Notes: generated from the letters alone by a model not told the origin. 64,000 nucleotides of DNA from Polydactylus sextarius (GCA_016801845.1 CM028906.1:5410501-5474500), one strand, 5' to 3'. Shown: positions 49,501-62,884, counted from the stretch's first letter. Translations and numbers: made by a program.

Positions 49501-52500
49501 TTTGTGGGTCCTGGCACCTCAAAACTCTCCCAAGTGTCAGCTGAACGCCGGTACAGCAGCTTGGTCCCAGCTATGTTGTATTCACCTGGAACACTGATCT
49601 TCCAGTTACCATTGATCACAAATTGAGAGCGACCATTCTGGAGAGCTGGACAAGGAAAGAAGGTGAAGGGAGGAAAGAAATCATATCAGTGTTGACGCAA
49701 AAGTCGAATGTCTCTTCTCACCAAAATGCCAAACAATTTAGTCTTTATGCCAGTGGGTCAAACTGAAATCAAGGCAGGCTCTCAGAAGCAGATATAAGAG
49801 AGACAGATACATATTTTAGCTGGCAACTATATCCCTTCGGTGCAGGGAGAGAGATTTTCCATGACATGAGATGAAATCAAGTACCTCCACCTGTGTTTCC
49901 CCTGTGGTCAGATAAAGCCTTTGCAGGCATAGCGTTCAAAACCACAGTGTGTGCCATTTTGGCACCTGTTTTATTTTTGTCTCATAAACAAAGATGAGAA
50001 TAGATGCCCTTGGTTATTATGTTGCCTGGAAAACACATAGCAGGCTCTGTGACCAGATGGGACTGCTGAGACGCTCCTGTCTCTGGGGAGAGGAAGTAAC
50101 AGAAAGTCTAAGCGTAAATTTAATTTAAAGTTGCTGTTTTTACATTGCAGCCGTGGAACCATTGACGCAAAGTATGTTGCTCTGTGGAAAGCTGAAGAAC
50201 AGCAGGCCAGGTGTCCTGTATCTCTGTGTGACAAGCTGAATCTTACCCAGATAATTCCTGCTGTTATCTGTGACTCGGATGTGAGTGGCTCCAGCCGGTA
50301 TCATGGCTACTTCGTTGTATCCAAATGGTCCGCCTGGCCAAAACAAAAGACACTCAGTTAGGGCCTTGGTTTTTATTTTATCCTCCCCCATGTTTCTTTA
50401 ACAACTTCACATGATCAACGGAAAAGTCAGTTTTAATGACACTGAAAGTATCTTTACAACAGAATTAACAGAGGCAATGAAAAGAAAAGCTGCAGACAAC
50501 CTTTAGTCATTTGTCTCTAAATGAAGGTGAATGTTTAAAATTAGTCACACATTCATCAATTAGAAGTGACTGGTGATAATATCGTGTTCATCCTGCAGGT
50601 TCACTGGATGTGAGACCGTGTTTTGTTTAGAGTGGTGTGCTGGCAACTGAGAGGTCAAACACAACAAGATATCTTTGTTGTTATAGGAGCAATACACAAG
50701 TTTTATGTATCAATATCAAACTATTAGTCATTGCACAATCTGTGACAACCATTTGTCTTCTGTTGCTGAAAGGAGTTTTATAAACCCTGAGAATTACAGG
50801 CAGGTGGTGGATCAAGGTATTTGAACTGCGATTGTCTGTCTCCTGTCCCACTCATGTCTGACAGAAGAGAGATGTGTAGAGAATGTGCTTAGCTTAGATT
50901 AGACTTTCTTAATTCATCACTGGTTAAATCATTATTATTACTATTACCACTACCACTATTATTACTATTACTATTATCTTTACTGTTATTTTTATTATCA
51001 TGTAATTATGTAATTCAGCAAAAATCCCCAAAAATTCATGAATGAGAAACCGTTTTCTTATAAATTGTTATTATCATATTCTCAGACACACTCAGAGCAT
51101 CAAGTCATGAAGTAACAATGTCAAAAAGTCTAGTGTCTGGGATAGCTATATTTCTAAAGGTGACCCTCCCAAAAGGTTGGGTGTAAGACATGTCAAGAGA
51201 CATGTTTGAACTTTTTAGTTGGTGAGCTTGTATCTTTGGACTTTTAAAATAGTGTACAAAGCCACGTTTAGATCTGGCTACACAGGACGACTAATTTGTA
51301 AGTACAATCTCAGCACCATCTGCAGCAGCAGCTGGTGTTTATTAAATCATTGTTCAGTTGGTTTGTAGAGGGTGAGCATCATTTGCATGTGATGCAATGA
51401 TGGAAAACCACAGACAGCTGTGTGTAACGGCACTGCACTCTGGCCTGGCACTTCTCAAATCTAAGGATGTGGAATTATCAGTATGTGTCCATGTGTCCAG
51501 CATATGGACTGCTGCTGCTGCTGCTGTGTCACAGATAGAGACACAAGATCTGTTGTGTTCTCTACAGAAAAAGCATTCCTTCTTTCAGAAAATCCACCAC
51601 TATATTAGCAGTCCACCAAAGTGCAATCTAATCTTTAAAGGGAAGGGGAGATATGATTGGTTTATTGCATACAGTCATGATTAATGATGGTACCAAGTAG
51701 GGGAGGGAGAAAAAAGATACAGCATAGTATCTTGATATTTAGCATGGGAATACTAAGTATATTCATATAATCTTCTGCAGCCCAGTTTAGTCTCATATGT
51801 GAAATCTTGAGAGGTTCTCGTCTCTGATTGGCTCTGAGCCTGACACTTCAACACTGATGTGTGACCTGTGCGACCTGCTCATCCTGCAGCAACAAATGAA
51901 ACGAATGATGGACCACTTGTTACGAAAAAATAAAGTATTGATATTTTTTTTTCATATCTCTGACCCCAGCTCTGACAGGTCCAGCCTCAGCCTTATATAG
52001 CCTTAAGATCACCTTTCAACCATCCATCTCTCTTTGTCTCCAGTGAGATGACAAAGAGTAACCCTGGCCTGGGCACTGGAGATGGTGTCAGAGCTATAAA
52101 AGAAAGACTGGCTAACACATTTGCCATGGCCTTGGTACAATAGACTTGCCAAAATGATGGATTAATTGAAGAGAATGACGGCATTCGTATTGTCAGAGCA
52201 TCAACAGTCTGAATTGTCAACGTAAAACATCCTGTCAGCGTCAGGCAACTCCAAACAGTCAGAAATGATCATTAAATTGTCAATTAAAATGACAAAGAGC
52301 GACCATATGTGTATAATTGTATTTAATTAATGTTATAATTATTAAAGGTAACAGAGAATGGTTGAACAGAGTTTTGATTCTTGTTCTGTGATGTGACATA
52401 TACACAATAAAATCAGCAGCCTCATAAAAACTTCTCTCAGAAAGATATTTTAGGGTGGGGATTTTAAATGCGTGGGTTTTCCACCTATGTGGTATCTTTT

Positions 52501-55500
52501 TGGGCTTAACTGGAAACCTCATTATGAAATACAAGCACTTGACACCGACTGGCTCCTTCACTGTCACTCAGATGAATGTAGCTTCACCGGCTTCATAACA
52601 TGGACAGACCGTCTTTTTACATCTAATCACTTTAGAAAGGGAGGGAATGGAGTCAGAGTGGGGGGCCGTGAGATACATTTTATATCACAAACAATTGTTT
52701 TTGAAATTGACCCATTTTGTAGTAGACATTTCCAAAAGAGGAATTTCTATGAAAAGGAGATGTTCAGGATTTCTAGCACTTTTCACATGTTCCTGAATGT
52801 GGGTGGACGACCGTTCTCTAACAAAGACCAGGTAACACCACTTTTTGATTCTCTGTCACCTTTAAATTAATGTTAGAATGTTAGAATTTGCAGTTGTAAA
52901 ACAGCTAATAAATGGCAATATATTGCAAAATGTCACATTATTTTAAAAACACTAATATTGTACTGTTGCACAAGTATCGTAATAATATCATATCATGGGG
53001 TCTCCCACAAAGCGATAGTATTTCTACCACTGTGAATACTTTTTCATAGTTTTCATAGTTCCTCTTTGTTGTGCTTGGTCATGTCATTTCAGTGTAATCT
53101 ATGTGACACATTCACACAGCTACATGCTACATGTTTCTGAACCTTTTACCATTTTTTTGCATTTTGCAGCAGTCCTGTGTACTATGTACAGTATATCCAA
53201 GATTAATCTTAAAATAACATTCAACATACCCTCTGCTATTTTTCAGCAGTCAGTAACTTATATATAATCAATAACTGACCCATAATCTGAATTATAATTA
53301 TGTCTTTTGGAAGAGGTCTGACAGGTTGTGTTTTGTATCACAGTGCTGTGATTGTCCATCATTACAAAACAGAGTCTGTAATGATTAACCATGATTAATA
53401 ATTTACAGGATCAGTTCATGAGCACAAAGAGATACAATTTATGAATGAGCTGAAATCACAACTATTCATGAGTGATAATTTACTTCTGAGTCAAAACAAA
53501 ACAGCTCTTTAGTTCCCCTGCTGTCCCACGGTTCCCCTGCTGTTCAGGAGTGAAAAGCTGCTGCAGAATGTGCTGCATTCATGACGGTCTATGAAGAGTG
53601 CTCAACTGTGGTTGCTCCTGATTACCCACTTCAGAGAGAAACTATGCACAAGGTTCATCTCTAGTGCTTTAGATATGTAAAGATGTGAGAGGAAGTGTCA
53701 GAGTTACAGACAGGCAGCGAAGAGCTTGAGGCCATTGCTGTCTGACCTTGTAAAGAGTGATTCTTGTGCCGTCTCCCTCCATCAGTTTTCCCTCTGTGTG
53801 GAAACACAGCTGTGGGAGTAGAGAAAAACCTTCCAAGGCTGCAGAGTTGCTCAAAACAAAGTGGCTATTATCATCTTGTTTTCTCCGTGCTCAATCCAAA
53901 CCATAATGGCCGGTAGTCCATCTATCAGCTCTTCTGCCAGGGCTGTGTGAGGAAGCCACTGTTAAAAAGCTAAGTCTGGAGCCAAGTCGCACGCCAGAAG
54001 TGTTGGGTGCTTTCTCCTGGTGTGTGCATTTGCATCCACAATTTGGCAAATTTCACGGTTCAGCTTGGTTCGTGTCACAGGATCTAAATGAGATTTTTGC
54101 TCCATCCACATCGCACCTTATTTAATTTTCTTTCCCTGTGACTCCGTTCTTTGCCAACATTGTTCCATCACAGTGACTCTTTATCCATAGAGTTTTTAAA
54201 GTTTAAGGTGAGATTTCTGCATCGCTCCCAACCACTTTCAGTCTCTATGTTATTGATACATGTAACAATGCTACTGATTTCAGGGATGTGTCTCTTTGCT
54301 GTGGGTGACTGAGAGCTCACAAGCTGGCAAGTATTTTCTTGGTTAACAAACAACTGTGTAAATACTCTGTAATCCTGGAGACAAGGGCCCACCTGGGGCC
54401 AGCTGAGAAAAAAAAAACAAATGACCTCTCTTTTCAGAGAACAAGAAATGCAGCATTAGCTTACATTTAATGTCACACTGTTTATTTCTCCCATATTAGT
54501 TTGAGAATCCAAAACTGAAAAAAAAAAAAAATATTTAGTTTTTAAAAAATCTAATCCCAAAGAATAATAAATCATGTAACTGGTGATCTTTATGCTTTTG
54601 TTTTTTTTTTTTTGGCATGGTCTTGGAGAAGACATGATAAATGTTAACAACTATCACCAGGTAACAGCTACAATTGCTAAAATCTTTAAATTTCCAAAAT
54701 CAGCATGTGAAGTCAGTAAACATTACTGCCAGGCCACACAAGACAAGTCAGACAAATTAAATATCAAAATTGGGTTTGGCTTTGAGGTCTGTTTTTAAAA
54801 ATATCCTCTTTTTGGTTTGAGTACATAATCGTAAGTACAGGAAAAATAATTTTTTTAACTTTTGGATTCTCAACTTCATATGGGAAGAGTGAACGACAGA
54901 AAACAGTTAGACCAGCAGTTAAAGCCTGAACTACAGCTACTAATGTAGGTAGATAATATTGACTCTGGAGACTTTTGGAAAACCTGTTGTTAGCTGAATT
55001 TCTACCTGGATGGCAGCTGATGCTTTTTTTTTTTGGCTTTTGGCTTTGTTACCATGAATAATGTTCTCTTTATCAGAGAACAATAACCTCTTCACTCTTC
55101 CTGAATGACTAAAAACACTGACAGAGGGAAAACCAGAAACAGCACCTGGATTTAACCCAGATCTTGTTGGTCTGAAATGGTTGAAATTGATTCCTTGTGG
55201 AGATAATATGATGATTGTGTGTATGTGTGTGTCTGTATGTGTGTATCCTACCTGCCTCCAGACCGTTGCTCTGGTACACATTCTTGTGGTGCAGGCAGGT
55301 GGTGTTGTGTCCTCCACACACCATGCAGGCATCTTCCTGCTGCTTTGAACCCAGGATGGAGTCACAACCCGGCTTCTGCATGACAAACATACAACGGTTC
55401 AGTCTGGTCTGGTCTGCTGAAACTTGTTTGTCTGACAGCGTGTTGAGAAGCAGCTTCACTTCACACACTGATGAGAGCCATGGCAACTTCTGACCTTTCT

Positions 55501-58500
55501 TTCTGTCTGGAGACAGAAGTTATCTTAAACCTTCCGTTATGACTTAACTCATTCCACTCTCTCTCCTCTTATTTGCTTCTCACTGTCAATTTTTTTCTCC
55601 TTGCAAACATTTACTTTAGAGAAAGAAAAAAAAGAAAGAAAAAACAGCAGCTTTGGGCCTCAAGAAAGGAGGACGGGTCATTTACAGTGTTGTCTCTGTA
55701 AACATTAAAGGACAGAGTAAAGAGCACAGGGGATGAGCTAAATGCTTTATACTTTGTATAGAATCTTGCTGCTATCTAGATCACAGTTTCTTCCCTGGCC
55801 TTCATCTCCCACTCTGCAGAGCAAGCCAATCAAAGGGGCGGTTCCCAGGCAGGAGGGCAACAATCCAGGGAACCTATAATCATTCCTCTAAGCCCCTTGA
55901 AAATACACAAAACACTCAAAGGATCTGTGTGTGCACAACAGGAAATGAATTCTCTTTGACATGAAGGTAGCAGAGTGAAAAAGGGCCCCGATGAGGGATG
56001 TGACCAGTGTCCTGCAAATCACCAGAAAACATGCAGGCAAACTCATCTCATTTGAGTGTGAAAATATGTAAACATTTGGCAGAATAATTATAATGACATT
56101 GGTCATCCCTTGCATTTTCCTGTAGCACCACCACCAGGTTTAGTCAAAAGTTAGTTTCAATACAGTCTGTACACATCTTCCAGATTGTGTAATAGAAACT
56201 GTCAAGTGATATTGAAAGAGCAACAGCCAATGATCCAGTGGTGTAAACACATCACTCAGACACACGGCAATCAGGTGTCCTCTACTGTGGTTAGTCTCAT
56301 TTTTTACATATTTTCATTTTGTTCACTTCAGCTGTTCAATGCAGAGCATGTTACATCATAGTACAAGATGAAAACGTAATGAAAAGCAAAACCATGTATA
56401 GGCTTTGGACTTCCCTCTCATGCATCCAAAGCTGCCATGTGTTCTTCAGTCTGATCTTAATTTCTGACCTGCAGCCCTCCACATCAGCTGCAGGCTGCAT
56501 CTGCTTCCTGTTTCAGGCCCTGTGCAGCTCTGACCTCAGCCCGCACCAAGTCCACGGCCCATAAATCCATTTATTTACATCACACTTGTGCACACAGACG
56601 TATGTAAACACAGACATACATTAATCCTTTGTCAGCCGTGTAAAAATAACTTACTATGACTGTGAGGGTACCACCATGAAACAGATGTGTATACTTGGTA
56701 TTATGTATGCATGCCATTTACTCTGCATGTGCTGCAGGATCCCAAGGGATGCAAGTTCATTTCCAACTATTCCCATCTGTGTGCGCTGTGAGAGGGCTAA
56801 GGAGGGGGCAGGCTGGGTATAGGAGTATGAGTTTAGCAGAGGTATATTGCTAACAGAAGGCTGCAGTCCACACTGCTGAACATACTCTCGCCCAAACACG
56901 CAGCATGGAGTTCACTTTCCCAGAGAGCTCCGGTCAGAGTGGTCAACATCACTTATAGCAAAACAGAGTGAGAATGAAAAAAAAGAGGGACAAAGAGAGA
57001 CTAATCTTAGCTCAATCCAGACTCTTTGAAACCTGCATTGTGACAAATGAGGCATGAACCATGGGGCAATGAAAAGTGTAAGGGAAGTAAGGGAAACTTT
57101 GATACAATAATCAGTGCAAAAAATTAAAAACTGGGTTAGACATGACTGGTTCTTAAAGTACAAAAGATAAATACAGTTACTACCATGCAGTTGTATTCCT
57201 CTCAGTGCAGTTCACTGTCTGTCAGAATATAAAGTAATTAAAGCATTCCTGAGGCCAAAACTGTGATTTGCATCTCTTCACTGATCACTTCATCACTGAG
57301 TCCAAGTGATTGTTTGTGCCAGATGCAACAAAATGTCTAAAGAGTGTGTGGTACATTGCATTCACGAGGCTGATCATATCTAAATAGTTCAACTTTGTGT
57401 TCAACTCAAAATGTTGCTAACAAACAAAGTTGTAGGTTTTCCCTCTTACTGTCCTTAAGATGTCATGTTCACAAAGAAAAAAGGTGTTTATTGAGGTCAC
57501 AGTGACCTTGGCCTTTTACCCTTTGAATCGAATCAGTCCAACTGAACGATTGTGCCGAATTTGAAAGGATTTCTTAACGGCATTCTTAAGATATAATGTT
57601 CACGAGAGTGGGACAGACAGAGACAATGCAAAAACATTAACATCTTTTTGATAAAATGATAAAAACTAGGACATGACATAACTCAACAACAAATCCCAAG
57701 GTCAGTTTAAGTTTTGTTGCAACCAACCAGATCAAATTGCTATTTTCTGGGGCTACTGGATAATCCAGTGGTTATGTCACTAACCACGTTGGTGTATTTG
57801 CCATGCAGCTGTTTGCTGATTCAAGTCTTGACCAAGTAAAACTTTCCTACAAGTCTTTCCCACACTGTCCTCCCTGTTTCCTGCCTCTCCTCATGTGTCT
57901 TGTCATTAAAGGCCAAATGGCCAGATTTTTTTTTTCTTAAATCAAATTTCTGATTTCTGATATGATTTTCTATAGAAACAAAGTTGAAATAATTAAAAGT
58001 TAAGGCTACAAGATTATACATTTACATTGGGGAAAACATTAACACTGAATAATACTTTTAATAATACGCATTGGCATATATATGCTGAGCAGCTATTTGC
58101 TGGTTCGAATCCCAACCAAGTTGAGCTTGCCTGCATGTCTTTCCCCCATTTCCTATCTATCAAAAAATAATACACAAATAAATAAATTAAATATATAAAA
58201 TAATAATCTGTGTAATAAATAAATATAAATAATATAAATAAATATAAAAAATAAATCTGTGTAAAACCACATGCTATAAAGCTTACATAGGTATTTCCTG
58301 AAGGTTTAGTTAGGTTAAGGGACAACAACAGGGAAAAATAAATGGATGCCTCTCTCATGCTGCACACATGTCGTTTCCACTCACTAGGCAGCGTCCGTTG
58401 ACGCATACTGCTCCTGCCTCCTTGTCGCAGGCTGTGCCATCGAGCACGCGGCCAAAGTTGTAGTAGAAGTTGTGACCCAAGGCCAGGCAGCTCAGCTCAC

Positions 58501-61430
58501 ACGGGTTAGAGCCTGGAGGGGAAGATCTTCAGTCAGTGGATCGTTTATTATTATTGGAATATAAAGTGAGGTGAGGAGACTGGAGAACTGGAAGAGGTTG
58601 CAAAAAGCTGGCAGATGTCATGGAGAAAACTCATACGACACGTGGGAGTAAATACACAGCCGGCCTCAGGGTGGCCATGGGAGTCATGGCAGCATGTAAA
58701 CTTTACCACGTTACTACCACAAACGCAGCAACTGAGAGGCAAGCAGAAAAAAGACACACCTTTCTCTACGGTGAAAGTCATTTTTGTTTCTTAGGCTAAA
58801 GCTTTAACATGACTTGATTTTATAAACAAAAAGCTTCAGATTTTTCAGTATCAATGTGATGAAGTTTATGGATTTTATTAACTGGATTAATCAAACAAAT
58901 ATTCAACATTTTACATCTATAACTTAACTTTCATTTTCACAATTAACATTTGTTGTGATAGAAGAAACCCAATGAAATCTAAAACACCAAAAAGAATAAC
59001 AAGGTTGTCCTACTGGAACAAGATAAAGGTTGAAATATCAGTGGAGGATCAGTGGTTAGACTCCTGGCTGCTCTAGTCCCTTAGGGCAAGATACTGAAAG
59101 ATACTGAGCCCCAAATTACCGCTGAAGGCTAATCCATCACATCACAGGCACATTGTCAACGTGTGAGAAGGGGTGAATGTGAACTGTAGTGTAAAGCACT
59201 TTGAGTGTTCAGGAGAAGACTAGAAAAGTGCTATATAACTGCACCATCTGTCAATTTACCATTTAAATGTTTTGGCCCAAAAGCTTAAAGAGAGGCAGTA
59301 CTCAACTTAACTGGCACTAAAATCTACAAATCAAGCCAAATCTCTGTATAGTTATGGACTAAATAAGGAATAATCAGCCAACTACTGCTATGTTATGCAT
59401 AAGCTTTCAGTAGGTTGGACTACTGTGTAGATTATGTGTGAGGTTTAACAGATCATAGTAAATAAAATAAAATCACTAACACCAAGCTCACTTCTTAAAT
59501 TACTGAGCTGCTTTCTTGTGTGTCACAGAATCAAATTTAGGATTACACCACGTGTGACTGGTGCTTGTTAAAGAAATTCAGTTACACTGCTAATGGCACA
59601 GCACTATGTTAAGCTGCTTGTATCCACTGAAAAAGAGATTAAGACTGTAGAAAAAACATTGTTGCAAAAAATCACTGACATCTCCAAATAACAAATCTTG
59701 TCTTACTTTCACCTCCATGAAACGTTGTCCATCTAAAGGAGTTTCCGGCCACTAACGGTCTGTCGTTGAAGGCAGCACACTGCATCTCTCTAAAATCCTC
59801 AGAGCCCGAAGGACACTCCTGCACAAACACATACACACTGTGAGGATTGTGTATTAATTCATAGAAATGTTATGTTCCTTAACCACAGTTAACACAAGTT
59901 AACCACAACAGTTTCATAGGCTATGCAACTTTAACCCAGTCATAACTCTAATCTGGAGGTGGTTGTAGCTCAGGTGGTTCACTTAATGAGAGATTGATTG
60001 TCAGTCTGTATGTTGCAGTGTCCTAGGCTCTTGTGAGTCACTTTGGATAAAAGCATCAAACAAGTGACGTAAGTTTTAATTCTAAAATAAAAGAATAAAC
60101 TCCATGTCCTTCCTCCTGCAAAGAGAGGGGTCTGGGATTTGAGTTGACACACTGTACAAACACACTTTTGAGCATGCTTTAACACGCTGTGGCCTATGTG
60201 TGTTTGTTTCTGGCCACCTTGACTGGCTGTTTAAGCACACACGCAGCACAACATGGCTGACAGCCACTGACCTCCCAGTACATTTCTGACACAATAACAG
60301 GTCTGATACTAGACTGTGAAGCTGAGCAGCAGCAAAGACACAGGTTAATATGTCAGTAAAATTCCACATCACATCCTGTAAACCACTCAGCTGCAGTGAA
60401 CACACCTATATGACCAACAGGCAAAGCAAACATCGGTCATTGTTTTAAAATGTTTACAATGAAAGTCAATTATTCATTAGCTTAAAAAAACTTTATTAAA
60501 TGACCTTGGTGTTGCAGATCTTGTATTGTCTGGAATCTCCTGCACATGGTCCACCCACTGGGTTCCTGTAACACAGATCAAAGTGTGGCAAAAAGAAAAC
60601 TATGTGGTGAGTACACAGGGTTCTGTAGTGTGTTGCTGAATAAAAATCTTTTTCCTCAGTCATATAGAAAGCAGATATATGATGTAGGTCTGTCAAACAA
60701 TAAAATATGAGTTTATTTAGACATTGTTTAGTTAGTAATAAAATGGGATTTTAAAGGTACATTATGTTAAGTCTGGTCGCTTTTTTCTTGTCAAGTTCCA
60801 CCAACTGTCATGGAGTAAGGCTGAGTTCAAAATGTATGATACTTAACAAAAAGTTTAATTCAACAGAAACAGAGGTGCTGAACATTGTGTTGCAAGACAA
60901 AATGCCTTATGACTACTTACAATGGCTTTTTAAATGGCCGGGGTTTATATACACATTGGTGCTGATTGGATAACTCCTTGAACATGCCTACCAAACGGGA
61001 GAAAACTACTCCAAAAGACTGTTGCAAATCGTTGCACAGCGTTGTGCCACTGTTTTGTTTTGCCAAGAGACGGTGGGGAGAGCTGAGAGACCCTTCATTC
61101 ATAATACGTCATTTAAACATGACAGTGACTATGAAGCTGGTACAGTAACATAAAATTCTTCCATAGCGCACCTTTAAGTTCAATGGTGTAATATTTAGAC
61201 AAATGAAAAATTAGTAAATGTTCATGTCTGCTGCACATGGCCGTCATTTACCTGGTGATGCAGGTGCGTGTCCGCACTGAAGCTCCGCCCCCACAGCTTC
61301 GGGAGCACACAGACCAGCCACTCCACATCGCCCACTCGTTCCTGAAGTGCAGCTGTCGTCGAGAACGTGCTGGATGCCCCCCCGGGAACGAGACCTCTCT
61401 AGAAGGACCCCACGCAGAAACCCAGTGGGA
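46564..61430 (-). CDS. adamtsl5: adamtsl5-like, secreted ADAMTS-like protein with TSR, spacer and netrin domains (start exon not found)
   Basis: Extracellular-matrix protein without protease domain; human ADAMTSL5 binds fibrillin-1 and heparin (family knowledge). Exons, 5' to 3': 61252-61430, 60505-60565, 59713-59818, 58385-58512, 55252-55375, 50247-50333, 49482-49645, 48841-49048, 47370-47498, 46985-47056, 46564-46898; 1593 nt, 530 aa plus stop, phases consistent. The first exon has a furin-type R-S-R-R, then a TSR with W-x-x-W-x-x-W (C-mannosylation type) and CSRSCGG (O-fucosylation type). Next are the Cys-rich region (CELSCLALGHNFYYNFGRVL), spacer (IPAGATHIRVTDNS; GIEYEYWLPPDQYALY), a Thr-rich linker, and a C-terminal netrin-like domain (CGRCLRV; FRLEHREFLWVPNVCDCPHL; DVGRQYILMVRR). 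TSR-spacer-NTR matches ADAMTSL5, but this protein is longer than human's roughly 480 aa and another fish ADAMTSL name is possible. The exon at 61430 begins in phase 0 without Met, so a signal-peptide exon lies upstream. Confidence 0.87.
47297..47329. repeat. short telomere-like inverted motif
   Basis: GGGGTTAGGGTTAG (47297-47310) is followed by TTAACCCTAAG (47319-47329). Nine bases of the two can pair perfectly. It lies in an intron of the adamtsl5-like gene. Confidence 0.7.
48525..48582 (+). repeat. 3'-tail fragment of a fish retroposon
   Basis: Reads AATTTCACTGAGCGGGACAA then TAAAGTATATTGAA, a familiar ending of teleost SINE/LINE copies (AATTTCCC...GGGA..AATAAAGTAT type). Only the tail is recognisable. 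Confidence 0.4.
50334..55251 (-). other. 4.9-kb intron of the adamtsl5-like gene
   Basis: The largest intron of the gene. It contains a short (CTG)5 run (about 51510-51527), AT-rich sequence and a 132-codon plus-strand open frame at 52472-52870 that I do not recognise and treat as chance. Confidence 0.5.
57255..57630 (+). repeat. interspersed fish repeat, GAGGTCAC family, copy 2
   Basis: Contains GTCCAAGTGATTGTTTGTGC, then GAGGTCACAGTGACCTTGGC (from 57494) and AAGATATAATGTTCACGAGA followed by a GACAGACAGA run. It is the best-preserved copy of the family in the window and looks like two overlapping or nested partial copies. Confidence 0.65.
57749..57937 (+). mobile_element. tRNA-derived SINE-like element
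   Basis: Begins near GGGGCTACTGGATAATCCAG, has an A-box-like GTGGTTATGTCAC segment and a decayed B box GATTCAAGTC (57818-57827). A body (CAAGTCTTTCCCACACTGTC and following) and a T-rich end follow. Typical of a decayed tRNA-type SINE. Confidence 0.6.
58075..58200 (+). mobile_element. second partial SINE copy with intact B box
   Basis: GGTTCGAATCC at 58102-58112 is a perfect pol III B box, and the following body (TGCATGTCTTTCCCCCATTT) matches the SINE 340 bp upstream. There is no A box or cloverleaf, so it is a 5'-truncated SINE, not a tRNA gene. It ends in an A/T-rich tail. Confidence 0.6.
59042..59272 (+). repeat. interspersed teleost repeat (AAGCACTTTGAGTG/GCTATATAA type)
   Basis: Contains AGGGCAAGATACTGAAAGAT, GAAGGGGTGAATGTGAACTG, GTAAAGCACTTTGAGTGTTC and AAAGTGCTATATAACTGCAC, the landmarks of a very common teleost SINE/MITE-like repeat. 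Confidence 0.65.
59950..60080 (+). repeat. internally deleted tRNA-type fish repeat
   Basis: Starts GGTGGTTGTAGCTCAGGTGG (tRNA 5'-end-like with A box) and ends CACTTTGGATAAAAGCATC...AAGTGACGTAA, the known end of a fish SINE. The middle, including the B box, is missing or decayed. Confidence 0.55.
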
Positions 61431-62880
61431 CTGCAAAAGAAATGGCCACATTAAACCTCATATAGTCGTCAACAACCACCAACACAAACACAACTTCACA
61501 ATTGACCTCATGCAAACATTTCTTTACAGATGCCATACTTGCTAAAAAAAGCACACGTTAGCAATAACTGCTGTTGGATTAATAATGCAACAGCTTGTGA
61601 CTAAGCATGCATCAGTGAGAGGAAAGAGGTGACAGAAATAAAAGCAGATGAAGAGTTAACATTCACTTTACATTCCACTACTAGAGGTGCAATGTTTCTG
61701 TCAGCTATGTAGCGATAGCTAAAACTGTAACTGTAAAAATATGTACATAAAGTGTGTAAAGCACTTTGTCTTGAACAATAAAATAAAATAACAGAAACGT
61801 TACCCTTAACCTATTTTGTGCTAAATGTAAATTAAGTTATGTTCAGTTTTTGTGGTTTTTGTCCACTCTGGAGTAGCAACCACTGACACTAACTACAACA
61901 CAGCTCTCTTCTCTCTGCTGTCATCACTCTGCAACGTCACTCTGCAGTGTTGTCCTGCAATTTCAAAGCTGTCAGATGGCAACTGGCAACTGTCAACAGC
62001 TCAAAATCCCTTTGTGCACATGTGTGTGTGTGACTGTGGAGAACAGAGAGATTACAGTGTTGGCATAGTGACTGGATATCATTTGGGAAGTGGGGGGTGG
62101 GGGTGCTGGGGTTGTTGGGGGGAGTTTATCTATGACGCCTAACAAAGCCCACATTATTTATAGCTACAGGAAGACAAATCAATTCAAAGAATAAAAAAGT
62201 TCCATGTTAAAAAAAAAATAGAAACCTTGTGAACCTGATGGATCAGGATCATCAGAGCCAAACAATAAAAGTGATTAAAGAAATCTCAATAGCGCTCCTC
62301 AAACACATTCCAGAGTTCTTGCCCTGGAGGAGGACTGAAACTGGCAGCTTTCCCACCGGTCTCTCATACAGGAGCTGGCTCACGCACTCCTTTAACTCTT
62401 TACACGCACACTCGACAATCCGGCTGACTTTCTATCAGGAGGAGCTGAAGTCAAGAGTCATCTGGAACGTCTGCCGTGCAGGACGAGGATTAAGACTCGG
62501 GCCAGATGAAAATATGTGCAAAACAGATCCAATTCTTCCTCTTTTACCAACACTCGACTCATTCATATGCACTCTTACGCAGCCGTACTCTGTGTAACCA
62601 GATCATTCACTGTAAAGCAGCAGGAGAGTGTCGTAAAGAAGATGTTTCTGTCATGTCGTGTTCCTGATTTATTGCGTAGATGAAAAAACACAAGAGCTCA
62701 AACAATTGACAAGATATTTAGTACTGGAACACGATCACTCACATTATCACAACTAACACAGATAATATAATATGTAGTATTCTAGCTGAGTGTGACAGGA
62801 ATGACACACCTGTCAATCACAAAAACTGCCCTGACACATACTCAACTCATATTTTAGGCCTGTCTGTCCATTTTGCTAGC
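61431..62880 (-). other. 5' flank of the adamtsl5-like gene, possible promoter and first exon
   Basis: A CG-richer patch at about 62330-62500 stands out in AT-rich sequence and may be the promoter or 5' UTR. A minus-strand ATG at 62306-62308 opens a short hydrophobic frame of 18 codons, a weak candidate for the missing signal peptide. No confident splice partner is seen. Confidence 0.3.
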
Positions 62881-62884
62881 ATGA

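Noticed and set aside
52472..52870. 132-codon plus-strand open frame inside the adamtsl5-like intron
   Set aside because: No recognisable domain, no plausible splice or promoter context, and it is antisense to the gene. Length alone is not enough.
58102..58112. Perfect pol III B box suggesting a tRNA gene
   Set aside because: No A box at the right distance, no cloverleaf, and the flanks match a nearby SINE; it is a truncated SINE.
62229..62597. 122-codon plus-strand open frame
   Set aside because: It lies opposite the CG-rich 5' flank of the adamtsl5-like gene and shows no family resemblance; probably chance.
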